DNA of 64,000 nt from Paracoccaceae bacterium (GTDB taxonomy: Bacteria > Pseudomonadota > Alphaproteobacteria > Rhodobacterales > Rhodobacteraceae): the NCBI GenBank assembly GCA_030750975.1, contig JASMHC010000003.1, positions 1-64,000 on the forward strand, in the 5' to 3' direction. Numbering within the stretch: position 1 is the first letter of the stretch; the number at the start of each line of letters is the position of its first letter. Below are positions 35,791-43,906 of the stretch, piece by piece. The notes under the pieces were generated by a model that was not told where the DNA came from, made no database searches, and saw only the letters and a list, made by a program, of their open reading frames with translations. The translations under genes were made by a program, and so were the position numbers.

Positions 35791-36680
35791 GGCTGCATCC
35801 CCATGCGTTTCAGCGTGGCCCGCTGGATCAAGCCAATTGTTCCAACCAACAGAGCGGCCAGAATGGCGGCGGCAATCAATGCCGACCAGATTTGGATCGT
35901 TTGCCCGTAATAGCTGCCTGTCAACATTCGGGCACCCAAACCGCGGATCGCGCCGGTGGGCAGTTCACCAACGATGGCCCCGACCAGCGAGGCCGCCATG
36001 CCAATCTTCAACGAGGTGAACAGGTAAGGCATTGACGAGGGCAATCGCAATTTCCAGAACGTCGCGCCGGTGCCCGCGTTATAGGTGCGCAGCAGATCCA
36101 GCTGATCAATAGACGGGCTGCGCAACCCCTTCACCATGCCCACAACAACCGGAAAGAAACTAAGATAGGCCGAGATGATCGCCTTTGGAACCAACCCCTG
36201 GATACCGATTGAGTTCAAGACCACGATGATCATCGGCGCAATCGCAATGATCGGAATGGTTTGCGAGGCAATGGCCCAGGGCATGACCGACATGTCCATC
36301 ACCCGGTAATGCACGATCCCGACGGCCAGCAATATGCCCGCACCGGTCCCGATTACAAAACCAAGCATCGTCGCAGACAATGTGATCCACCCATGGAAGA
36401 TCAATGAGCGCTTGGAAAAGGCCCGCCCTTTCAAGGCCATTTCTCCGGTGGATTTCCACAGTTCCTGCACCACCTGATGCGGAGCGGGCAGACGGGGGCG
36501 GTCCTGGCTCCAGGTGTCTGCCACCAATTCGGTGAAGGATAGGTCCAGCCCAGCACGCGCCGCCTGATCCTGCGCCCATTTCGAATTCATCGAAATCGCC
36601 GCCCCATACCACAAAAGCACAAGGGCAGTGACGACGGTGAGGATGGGAAGCACGGATCGCATCATAGGCATGCTCCGCAT
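35787..36680 (-). CDS. ABC transporter permease (first)
   Basis: The 297-aa product is a BPD-type permease with the EAA loop (TYNAGTGATFWKLRLPSSMPYLFTSLK). A periplasmic insertion after the first helix (about 30-75) carries several charged residues. Several Met codons cluster at the start. The one at 36665 has GGAG about 7 nt upstream and may be the true start. It lies between the ATPase and the second permease. Confidence 0.9.
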   Translation of the reverse strand: MRSMPMMRSVLPILTVVTALVLLWYGAAISMNSKWAQDQAARAGLDLSFTELVADTWSQDRPRLPAPHQVVQELWKSTGEMALKGRAFSKRSLIFHGWITLSATMLGFVIGTGAGILLAVGIVHYRVMDMSVMPWAIASQTIPIIAIAPMIIVVLNSIGIQGLVPKAIISAYLSFFPVVVGMVKGLRSPSIDQLDLLRTYNAGTGATFWKLRLPSSMPYLFTSLKIGMAASLVGAIVGELPTGAIRGLGARMLTGSYYGQTIQIWSALIAAAILAALLVGTIGLIQRATLKRMGMQP

Positions 36681-36722
36681 ATCAACTCGACCACCAAGGG
36701 CGGACGCGATCTATGGCCCTGA

Positions 36723-37508
36723 TCAATCATCATAGGCATGCCCCGCCCGCAAACCTTCACGGACTCTGTGCGCGATCTCCAGAAACTCTGGCGTGTCGCG
36801 GATATCCAGCGGCCGTTCGCGAGGCAGCGTACTTTCAATAACATCGGTAATCCGGCCAGGCCGGGGGCTCATCACCACGATCTTGGTTGAAAGATACACC
36901 GCCTCGGGAATCGAATGGGTGACAAAACCGATGGTTTTGTTGGTCGATCCCCAAAGATGCAAAAGCTGCTCGTTCAGATGATCGCGGACAATCTCGTCCA
37001 GCGCCCCGAAGGGTTCGTCCATCAGCAACAGGTCCGCGTCAAATGCCAAAGCGCGGGCGATACTGGCCCGCTGCTGCATCCCGCCTGACAATTGCCAGGG
37101 ATATTTCTTGCCAAAGCCCCGCAGCTCAACCAGATCCAGTACCCGGTCGATCTGCGCCTCTTGCTCGGCCTTGGGAAAGCCCATGATCTCAAGCGGAAGG
37201 CGGATGTTGCCGCGAATGGTCCGCCATGGGTAAAGCCCCGCCGCCTGAAACACATAACCATAGGCCCGCTGGCGCCGGGCTTCGTCCGGCGTCATGCCAT
37301 TGACGGTGATTGACCCTCCGGTCGGATGCTCCAAAGCGGCGACGACCCGCAGAAACGTGGTTTTACCGCAACCGGACGGGCCGATGAAGCTGACAAAATC
37401 GCCTTTGTCGATGGTGAGGGTCACACCTTTCAGCGCATGAACCGGACCGTCATTGGTTTCAAAGGTCAGGTTCAGGTCTTTGGCCTCGATGACGGAGGAG
37501 TTGCGCAC
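36723..37508 (-). CDS. ABC transporter ATP-binding protein
   Basis: The 261-aa product has Walker A GPSGCGKTT, signature LSGGMQQR and Walker B LLLMDEPFGALDE. It matches the nitrate/taurine/thiamine-precursor subfamily of importers. I chose GTG 37508, which begins 2 nt after the hydA stop and has GGGGG overlapping the end of hydA. The frame further upstream overlaps hydA. Energises the two adjacent permeases. Confidence 0.93.
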   Translation of the reverse strand: MRNSSVIEAKDLNLTFETNDGPVHALKGVTLTIDKGDFVSFIGPSGCGKTTFLRVVAALEHPTGGSITVNGMTPDEARRQRAYGYVFQAAGLYPWRTIRGNIRLPLEIMGFPKAEQEAQIDRVLDLVELRGFGKKYPWQLSGGMQQRASIARALAFDADLLLMDEPFGALDEIVRDHLNEQLLHLWGSTNKTIGFVTHSIPEAVYLSTKIVVMSPRPGRITDVIESTLPRERPLDIRDTPEFLEIAHRVREGLRAGHAYDD

Positions 37509-37510
37509 TG

Positions 37511-38965
37511 TCAGACCCCCGTTGCCGGAATGCCGCTGCGCGTGACCGGCTGGGGCGAGGTCAACCCTTTCCACTGAGAAAGCGCTTTGTTGACCGTGGC
37601 GTTCGGCGCGCGCGACACGAATTTACCATGGCCTTCCTGTGTGCGGATTTCACCATCATGCACCGCCACATGGCCGCGCGTCAGGGTAAAGCGTGGCAGG
37701 CCCTTCACCTTGTGGCCCTCAAAGACGTTATAGTCGATCGCGCTTTGCTGGCTTTCGGCGGTGATGGTTTTTTCCTTCTCGGGATCCCAGACAACCAGAT
37801 CGGCATCCGCCCCGACAAGAACCGCACCCTTGGTCGGATAGCAGTTCAGGATCTTGGCGATATTGGTCGAGGTTACGGCGACAAATTCGTTCATCGTCAA
37901 TCGCCCCGTCGCCACGCCATTGGTCCATAGCATGGGCATCCGGTCTTCCAGTCCTCCGGTGCCATTGGGAATTTTGGTAAAATCGCCGACGCCATAGCGT
38001 TTCTGATCTGTGGTAAAGGCACAGTGATCCGTCGCCACCACTGAAAGAGAACCCGACTGCAACCCGGCCCAAAGACTGTCCTGATGCTTTTTGTTGCGGA
38101 ACGGAGGTGACATCACCCGCCGCGCGGCGTGATCCCAATCCTTGTTGAAATATTCGCTTTCATCCAGTGTCAGATGCTGGATCAAAGGCTCGCCCCAAAC
38201 CCGCTTGCCCTGCATTCGGGCGCGGCGGATGGCTTCGTGCGCCTCTTCGCAACTGACATGCACCACGTATAGCGGCACGCCGGCCATATCCGCGATCATG
38301 ATCGCGCGGTTGGTGGCTTCGCCCTCGACCTGACTTGGGCGGGAATAGGCATGCGCTTCCGGGCCGTTATTCCCTTCGGCCAGCAGCTTGGCCGAAAGCT
38401 CGGCAATGACATCGCCATTTTCGGCATGAACCATCGGGGTCGCGCCCAGCTCGGCCAGACGGTTGAAGCTGGCAAAAAGCTCGTCATCATTGACCATCAA
38501 CGCGCCTTTGTAGGCGAGGAAATGCTTGAAGGTGTTGATCCCGCGTTCCTGCACGACCGTTTTCATGTCGTCGAACACCTGCTCGCCCCACCATGTCACC
38601 GCCATGTGGAAAGAATAGTCACAATTGGCGCGGGTCGATTTGTTGTCCCAGCGCTTCAGCGCGTCCAACAGGCTTTCCCCCTGATTGGGCAGCGCGAAAT
38701 CCACAACCATGGTCGTGCCGCCCGCCAGACCCGCTCGGGTGCCGCTTTCAAAATCATCGCTGGAATAGGTGCCCATAAAGGGCATCTCCAAATGTGTATG
38801 CGGATCAATCCCGCCCGGCATGACATAGCAGCCGGTGGCATCCAGTTCTTTGTCGCCTTTCAGATCAGGGCCGATTTCGATGATCTTGCCACCATCGACC
38901 GCGACGTCCGCCTTATAGGTCAGGTCCGCTGTGACGACGGTGCCATTCTTGATGACTGTGGTCAT
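37511..38965 (-). CDS. hydA: Dihydropyrimidinase / D-hydantoinase
   Basis: The 484-aa zinc enzyme opens the ring of dihydrouracil or dihydrothymine to the N-carbamoyl amino acid. Metal ligands sit in GGIDPHTHLEMPF, and the carbamylated lysine is in FKHFLAYKG. Further metal-site motifs are MVHAENGD and YVVHVSCEEA. It acts on the product of PreTA. It lies between the amidohydrolase and the ABC ATPase genes on the minus strand. Confidence 0.95.
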   Translation of the reverse strand: MTTVIKNGTVVTADLTYKADVAVDGGKIIEIGPDLKGDKELDATGCYVMPGGIDPHTHLEMPFMGTYSSDDFESGTRAGLAGGTTMVVDFALPNQGESLLDALKRWDNKSTRANCDYSFHMAVTWWGEQVFDDMKTVVQERGINTFKHFLAYKGALMVNDDELFASFNRLAELGATPMVHAENGDVIAELSAKLLAEGNNGPEAHAYSRPSQVEGEATNRAIMIADMAGVPLYVVHVSCEEAHEAIRRARMQGKRVWGEPLIQHLTLDESEYFNKDWDHAARRVMSPPFRNKKHQDSLWAGLQSGSLSVVATDHCAFTTDQKRYGVGDFTKIPNGTGGLEDRMPMLWTNGVATGRLTMNEFVAVTSTNIAKILNCYPTKGAVLVGADADLVVWDPEKEKTITAESQQSAIDYNVFEGHKVKGLPRFTLTRGHVAVHDGEIRTQEGHGKFVSRAPNATVNKALSQWKGLTSPQPVTRSGIPATGV

Positions 38966-39034
38966 GGTTTATCTCCCGTTTCTGCCGCGCGGGTTCGAAC
39001 CTGCGCGATCAATTTTCATTCGTTCCGCACCGGA

Positions 39035-40285
39035 TCATTCAACGATTTGCGCCGTCTCCACGACCGCATGCAGCAGCACATCCGTTCCCGCCGTCGCCCA
39101 TTCTTTGGAAATCTCTTCGGCCTCGTTATGCGAAAGACCGTCAACACAAGGGCACATGATCATTGCCGTTGGCGCCACCTGATTGATCCAGCAGGCATCA
39201 TGTCCCGCGCCCGAGATGATATTCATATGGCTATACCCCAACCGCTCTGCCGCGTTGCGAACCGCGGTTACGCAGCCCTCGTCAAAGGCGACGGGATCAA
39301 AGCCCCCGACCTTTTCAAGCTCGAAACTCAGCTCCATGTCGTCGCAGATTTCTTTCACCGCAACCGCCAGACGTGCCTCCATATCCTGAATGACAGCCAG
39401 ATCAGGCGAACGGAAATCGACGGTGAACACTGCTTTGCCGGGGATCACGTTGCGCGAGTTCGGATAGACATCGATATGCCCCGCCGCACCAACCGCGTGG
39501 GGGGCGTGGGACCAGGCGATTTCGTTTACTTTCTCCAAGACCCGCGCCATGCCCAGACCGGCATTGCGGCGCATCGGCATCGGGGTCGAGCCTGTATGGG
39601 ATTCCTTGCCGGTGATCGTTACTTGCGTCCAGCTTAGTCCCTGACCATGGGTGACAACGCCGATATCCTTGCCCTCAGCCTCGAGTATCGGGCCTTGTTC
39701 AATATGCAATTCGAACATCGCGTGCATTTTGCGCGCGCCCACAGGTTCGTTGCCTTCCCAGCCGATCCGCTTAAGTTCATCTCCGAATTTCTTGCCCTCT
39801 GCGTCTTCGCGGCCCTTGGCCCATTCTTCGCTGTGAATTCCCGCAAACACACCCGAAGACAGCATGGCCGGGGCATAGCGTGTGCCCTCTTCATTGGTCC
39901 AGTTGGTCACGACAATCGGGTGTCTGGTCTTGACCCCCAGATCGTTTAACGTCCGGACCAGTTCAAGCCCGCCCAGAACGCCCAGAACACCATCATACTT
40001 GCCGCCCGTTGGTTGCGTATCCAGATGCGACCCCACATAGACCGGTAATGCGTTGGGATCTTCACCGGCTCTGGTGGCAAACATGTTGCCCATGGAATCC
40101 AGCCCCATGGTGCAGCCCGCAGCCTCGCACCATTGTTGAAACAAGGCACGCCCCTCGCCGTCTGCGTCGGTCAGCGTCTGGCGGTTGTTGCCACCCGCGA
40201 CGCCCGGTCCGATTTTGGCCATGTCCATCAGGCTGTCCCACAAACGGTCGCCATTGATCTTCAGGTTTTCCCCCGGAGCAGCCAT
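39035..40285 (-). CDS. Zn-dependent N-carbamoyl-beta-alanine amidohydrolase
   Basis: The 416-aa M20-type enzyme hydrolyses N-carbamoyl-beta-alanine (or the beta-aminoisobutyrate analogue), the third step of reductive pyrimidine breakdown. Metal-binding motifs are GSHLDTQPTGGKYDG, NWTNEEGTRYAPA and ELHIEQGPILE. I chose ATG 40285 (MAAPGENLKING) with GGGG upstream. The longer frame runs over the operators and the start of the divergent regulator. It is the first gene of a six-gene minus-strand operon. Confidence 0.94.
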   Translation of the reverse strand: MAAPGENLKINGDRLWDSLMDMAKIGPGVAGGNNRQTLTDADGEGRALFQQWCEAAGCTMGLDSMGNMFATRAGEDPNALPVYVGSHLDTQPTGGKYDGVLGVLGGLELVRTLNDLGVKTRHPIVVTNWTNEEGTRYAPAMLSSGVFAGIHSEEWAKGREDAEGKKFGDELKRIGWEGNEPVGARKMHAMFELHIEQGPILEAEGKDIGVVTHGQGLSWTQVTITGKESHTGSTPMPMRRNAGLGMARVLEKVNEIAWSHAPHAVGAAGHIDVYPNSRNVIPGKAVFTVDFRSPDLAVIQDMEARLAVAVKEICDDMELSFELEKVGGFDPVAFDEGCVTAVRNAAERLGYSHMNIISGAGHDACWINQVAPTAMIMCPCVDGLSHNEAEEISKEWATAGTDVLLHAVVETAQIVE

Positions 40286-40343
40286 ATCGTATCCCCTGTC
40301 TTTTTGGTGTGAGAGTGCGTTCTCTCTTGCCTTGACGATTATC

Positions 40344-40359
40344 CTGACCATATGGTCAA
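40344..40359. promoter_or_regulatory. RutR box 1 between amidohydrolase and rutR
   Basis: CTGACCATATGGTCAA matches the RutR consensus TTGACCAnnTGGTCAA at every fixed base except the first. It lies in the divergent region between the amidohydrolase start (40285) and rutR (40415). It could control both directions. Confidence 0.85.
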
Positions 40360-40376
40360 GATCAGAGCAACACACC

Positions 40377-40392
40377 CTGACCATTTGGTCAA
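40377..40392. promoter_or_regulatory. RutR box 2 between amidohydrolase and rutR
   Basis: CTGACCATTTGGTCAA again matches the RutR consensus at all but the first fixed base. Its centre is 33 bp from that of box 1, about three helical turns, so two dimers would bind on the same face. It ends 22 bp before the rutR start. Confidence 0.85.
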
Positions 40393-40414
40393 GAAATTTC
40401 TGGATACGGTTGGC

Positions 40415-41068
40415 ATGTCGTCGAACATACGCCCATTGAAGAAGCAAAAGATTCGTCAAGAGAACGAAAAGACGATTTTGGATGCGGCTGAAAAAGTGTT
40501 TGCCGAGGCCGGATATGGCGGGGCCACGATGCAACTGATCGCCGATGTGGCCGGGTTGCCCAAGGCCAATCTGCATTATTATTTCCCCACCAAGGAAGCG
40601 CTCTATCGACAGGTCGTTCAGAACATTTTTGATGTCTGGCTTCAGGCGGCCGCTGTTTTTGATAACGCAACCGGACCCGCAGAAGCCCTTGGAGCCTATA
40701 TCGACGCCAAAATGGAAATCTCTCGCCGGCATCCGGCAGGGTCAAAGGTTTGGGCATCCGAAGTCATGCATCGCGCGCCGGTCATTCAGGATTACCTGGA
40801 AACAACGCTGGTGGATTGGACCAACGACCGGATAAAAGTCATTCAAAGCTGGGTCGAGGCCGGGTTGATGGACGCAGTCGACCCGCGTCATTTGCTTTAC
40901 ATGATCTGGGCCACGACCCAGCATTATGCCGATTTCAATCACCAGATTGAAACACTGAACGACGCGCAGCCATTGTCAGACGCGCAGTGGCAAAATGCCA
41001 AACGAAGCGTCAAACGCATTATTCTGAAAGGGATCGGTGTGCCTGAGTCCGAGCTTTCCAAGCTCTGA
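40415..41068 (+). CDS. rutR: RutR-like TetR-family pyrimidine regulator (second copy)
   Basis: The 217-aa product has the TetR helix-turn-helix (TMQLIADVAGLPKANLHYYFPTK) and the RutR ligand domain (MIWATTQHYADFNHQI). ATG 40415 is preferred because the longer frame from 40352 would encode the operators. Two RutR boxes lie directly upstream. It is divergent from the amidohydrolase operon. RutR is known to release DNA on binding uracil or thymine. Confidence 0.9.
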   Translation: MSSNIRPLKKQKIRQENEKTILDAAEKVFAEAGYGGATMQLIADVAGLPKANLHYYFPTKEALYRQVVQNIFDVWLQAAAVFDNATGPAEALGAYIDAKMEISRRHPAGSKVWASEVMHRAPVIQDYLETTLVDWTNDRIKVIQSWVEAGLMDAVDPRHLLYMIWATTQHYADFNHQIETLNDAQPLSDAQWQNAKRSVKRIILKGIGVPESELSKL

Positions 41069-41111
41069 TCCGTCGCACCGGCTTACCCGTGTCGAAGAAA
41101 GGGCACCCAAA

Positions 41112-41402
41112 ATGGCAAAAGCATATTCGGTTGTGACATATCTCAGCATTTCCGACCCCGACCGGTTCATGGCCTATGCGAAAATCGCAGGCCCGGCCAT
41201 CGAAGCCGAAGGGGGGCGCTTCATCGCTCGGGGCGAGCCAGCCGAAATTCTTGAAGGCGCCAATAACAACCGCGTTGTGATCATCGAATTCGAAAACGCG
41301 GACGCCGCATTGGCCGCTTATCGCAGCGACGGATATCAAGAGGCGATGAAGGCACTGGGCGACGGTGCGCAGCGGGATTACCGGATCGTTCCGGGCTGCT
41401 GA
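41112..41402 (+). CDS. DUF1330 family protein
   Basis: The 96-aa product is a DUF1330 (dimeric alpha-beta barrel) protein, as in AYSVVTYLSISDPDRFMAYAK and RFIARGEP, VIIEFEN. The biochemical role of the family is not settled. It follows rutR by 43 nt and may be co-transcribed. Nothing ties it directly to pyrimidine metabolism. Confidence 0.88.
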   Translation: MAKAYSVVTYLSISDPDRFMAYAKIAGPAIEAEGGRFIARGEPAEILEGANNNRVVIIEFENADAALAAYRSDGYQEAMKALGDGAQRDYRIVPGC

Positions 41403-41456
41403 AGCCTATCAAGACCAACTTGTGACACAGGTTGATCTTGAGAAGATGGGGAAAGA

Positions 41457-42167
41457 TCAGGTATTAAAGTCGTCGATCAGGGGATCGGGCTTGGCAAAGC
41501 CTATCAAATCATCCGAGTTGGTAATGGAAATCCGATTGCCATTCACCAGAACCCCGTAAGCCTGCAATCCTTTGAAAGCCCGGCTCAGGTTTTCAGGTGT
41601 CATGCCCAACAGGGACGCCAGCCGTTTCTTTTCCAGATCAAGATCAAAGTCGCTGCGTCCGTTATGATAGGTCTGCTGTCGCAGCAGATAATTCGCCAGG
41701 CGCTCAAGCGACGTCCGCAGTTTCAGGTTTTTGTGCGACTTGACGCTTGAGCGATAGCATCGCGCCAACTCGGTCACGATGGCACGTGCAAAGTGATAGT
41801 CTTCATCAAATACCGCCCTGACATCCTGGCTGGGGATCAGGATTATCCGGCTTTTTTCAAGCGTTCTGGCCGACATCAGATACTGAGCATCCTTCACGGT
41901 GGCGGCCAGAATAAACGTCGAAATCGGTCGAATAGTGGCGATGCTCGTTTCGCGGTTGTTCCAGCTCGAGTACAGCTCGACCGAGCCGGAAACGATGATA
42001 TGCAGAAAGTCGCTTTGATCGCCTTCGGTGACAAGCTCGATCATCGGAGGGAAATTCTGAACGTAAGCGCCCCTGAGAAGACGCCGGAACTGTTCGTCGG
42101 CAACTTCCGAGAACAGCGCGACGTTTCGGATTTCGGGATAATCCGATTCTGACAAACCTATATGCAT
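41457..42167 (-). CDS. narR: Crp/Fnr-family regulator, NarR-like
   Basis: The 236-aa product has a cyclic-nucleotide-like sensor barrel, a dimer helix and a winged helix-turn-helix (KRLASLLGMTPENLSRAFKGL). It has no N-terminal cysteine cluster and only one Cys in all, so it cannot bind an Fnr-type Fe-S cluster. Like NarR or Dnr/NNR proteins, it may respond to nitrite or NO, perhaps through haem. ATG 42167 follows AAGGGGAAAGC. It is divergent from narK1, the arrangement known for NarR in Paracoccus, and the symbol rests on that. Confidence 0.82.
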   Translation of the reverse strand: MHIGLSESDYPEIRNVALFSEVADEQFRRLLRGAYVQNFPPMIELVTEGDQSDFLHIIVSGSVELYSSWNNRETSIATIRPISTFILAATVKDAQYLMSARTLEKSRIILIPSQDVRAVFDEDYHFARAIVTELARCYRSSVKSHKNLKLRTSLERLANYLLRQQTYHNGRSDFDLDLEKKRLASLLGMTPENLSRAFKGLQAYGVLVNGNRISITNSDDLIGFAKPDPLIDDFNT

Positions 42168-42200
42168 GCTTTCCCCTTCGCGCATAGCAAGCCCATTGGC

Positions 42201-42214
42201 TTGATAAATGTCAA
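42201..42214. promoter_or_regulatory. FNR/NNR-type box near narR
   Basis: TTGATAAATGTCAA fits TTGAT-N4-ATCAA with one change (G for A in the right half). Its centre lies about 40 bp before the narR start, so it may mediate autoregulation. Confidence 0.65.
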
Positions 42215-42314
42215 GCGCCCAATTGACAGATCGCGTTGCAGGCCTTGACTCTGGTTTTCACGCGACCCGACAAATTTCTGTAACCCATTTATTTTAATGG
42301 ATTTTTTCGCATTT

Positions 42315-42328
42315 TTGATCTGCGTCAA
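42315..42328. promoter_or_regulatory. FNR/NNR-type box upstream of narK1
   Basis: TTGATCTGCGTCAA fits TTGAT-N4-ATCAA with the same single change as the first box. Its centre is about 109 bp before the narK1 start, leaving room for a class II activated promoter and a leader. It is the probable NarR and/or Fnr site for the nar operon. Confidence 0.75.
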
Positions 42329-42430
42329 GCACATTTTCAGGCGATCTGATCTTCTAAAACAAACAATCGAAGAATTTGCAGAAGGGGGCGATCCATCCCT
42401 CGGTTGGTTCTTCAAGAAGGGGTCAGTAAA

Positions 42431-43843
42431 ATGGAAGTACAAAATAAAGCCACCGGGCTTTGGCGCAATTTCTTTAACGTAAGAATGGTGCAAATCCGAA
42501 CGTTCCACATGACGTGGTTTGCGTTCTTTTCGTGCTTTTTTGCGTGGTTCGGTATCGCTCCGCTGATGATCGTTGTCCGCGAGGAACTGGACCTAACCAA
42601 ATCACAGGTTGGATGGACAATCATCGCCTCGGTCGCCATGACAATCGTCGGGCGATTTTTTATTGGTTGGCTCTGCGACCGGATCGGGCCGAGGCTGGCC
42701 TACACCGGATTGCTGATTTTCGGGGCTTTCCCTGTTGCGGGCATCGGTCTTGCCAACAGCTTTGAAAGCTTTCTGGTTTTCCGCCTGCTGATCGGTCTGA
42801 TCGGTGCATCCTTTGTGATCACCCAGTATCACACCACTATGATGTTTGCCCCCAACGTTGTGGGAACGGCAAACGCGACCTCGGCGGGCTGGGGTAATCT
42901 GGGCGGCGGCGTCACCCAGTTTGCAATGCCACTGGTGTTTTCGATCTTTATCACTCTGGGCTTCACCGATGCATCAAGCTGGCGTTTGTCCATGGTCGTC
43001 GTCGGGTTGGTGATTTTCGTCGTCGGTATTGCCTATTATTTCCTGACGCAGGACGCGCCGGACGGTAATTTCAAGGACTTGCGTGAAAAGGGGCAGCTAG
43101 AGAAAAAGGACAAAGTCACCGGCAGCTATTTCCGTGCGATGAAAGATTATCGCGTTTGGGTGCTGTTCCTTATCTACGCGGCCAGTTTCGGCATCGAGTT
43201 GACCGTCAACAACGTCGCAGCACTTTATTTCTTCGACTACTTCGACGGCATCACCCTTGTTACCGCAGGTCTGATCGCTGCGAGCTTTGGTCTGATGAAC
43301 ATTTTCGCCCGCACCCTGGGCGGCATTTTCGGCGATAACTTTGCATCCCTATGGGGCCTGCGTGGCCGGTCATTCTGGCTGTTCATCGTGCTTTTAGGCG
43401 AAGGTCTTGCGCTGATGCTGTTCAGCCGGATGGACGTGTTGTTCCTTGCGATCCCGATGTTGATCATCTTCTCGCTGTTCACGCAGATGTCGGAAGGCGC
43501 GACATACTCGGTCGTTCCGTTCGTCAACAAAAAGTCGCTGGGCGCGGTGGCCGGGATTGTCGGCGCCGGCGGGAACGCGGGCGCGGTGGCAGCAGGCTTT
43601 TTGTTCAAAAGTGAAATGTCGTGGAACAATGCGTTCCTGGTGATCGGTATCATCGTGGCCTGTGCATCTGTTCTTGCCCTTTTCGTGCGCTTCTCGCCCG
43701 AGAGGGAAGCGGAAGAAAAGGCCCTGTTTGAAAAGGCCCAGCTTGAAGCGCTCGAACTGCGCGCCGCACGCGCGGTCAATGCACTGAACCAATCAAAAGA
43801 AATCGTCGCCGAATACAACCGCACACACGAAGTAAAAGTGTGA
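42431..43843 (+). CDS. narK1: NarK1-type nitrate/nitrite MFS transporter
   Basis: The 470-aa protein has about 12 membrane helices and MFS signatures. The N-terminal half is of the NarK1 (nitrate/proton symporter-like) type, with FLVFRLLIGLIGASFVITQYHTTMMFAPNVVGTANATSAGWGN-type signature segments. The C-terminal tail is charged and probably a coiled coil (EREAEEKALFEKAQLEALEL). ATG 42431 follows AAGGGG. It is the first gene of the nar operon. In Paracoccus NarK1 and NarK2 are fused, but here they are separate. Confidence 0.93.
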   Translation: MEVQNKATGLWRNFFNVRMVQIRTFHMTWFAFFSCFFAWFGIAPLMIVVREELDLTKSQVGWTIIASVAMTIVGRFFIGWLCDRIGPRLAYTGLLIFGAFPVAGIGLANSFESFLVFRLLIGLIGASFVITQYHTTMMFAPNVVGTANATSAGWGNLGGGVTQFAMPLVFSIFITLGFTDASSWRLSMVVVGLVIFVVGIAYYFLTQDAPDGNFKDLREKGQLEKKDKVTGSYFRAMKDYRVWVLFLIYAASFGIELTVNNVAALYFFDYFDGITLVTAGLIAASFGLMNIFARTLGGIFGDNFASLWGLRGRSFWLFIVLLGEGLALMLFSRMDVLFLAIPMLIIFSLFTQMSEGATYSVVPFVNKKSLGAVAGIVGAGGNAGAVAAGFLFKSEMSWNNAFLVIGIIVACASVLALFVRFSPEREAEEKALFEKAQLEALELRAARAVNALNQSKEIVAEYNRTHEVKV

Positions 43844-43852
43844 GCCAATTCT

Positions 43853-43878
43853 GCGGGGCATCCAAACGGGTGCCCCGC
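43853..43878 (+). promoter_or_regulatory. Hairpin between narK1 and narK2
   Basis: GCGGGGCA (43853-43860) pairs with TGCCCCGC (43871-43878) around a 10-nt loop. No T-run follows. It is likely an intercistronic mRNA-stability element. Confidence 0.55.
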
Positions 43879-43906
43879 GCAATGAAATCCTCAGGAGGAA
43901 AACACT

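Noticed and set aside
38351-39637. 428-aa plus-strand frame across hydA and the amidohydrolase gene
   Set aside because: It spans two well-supported minus-strand genes and shows no motif.
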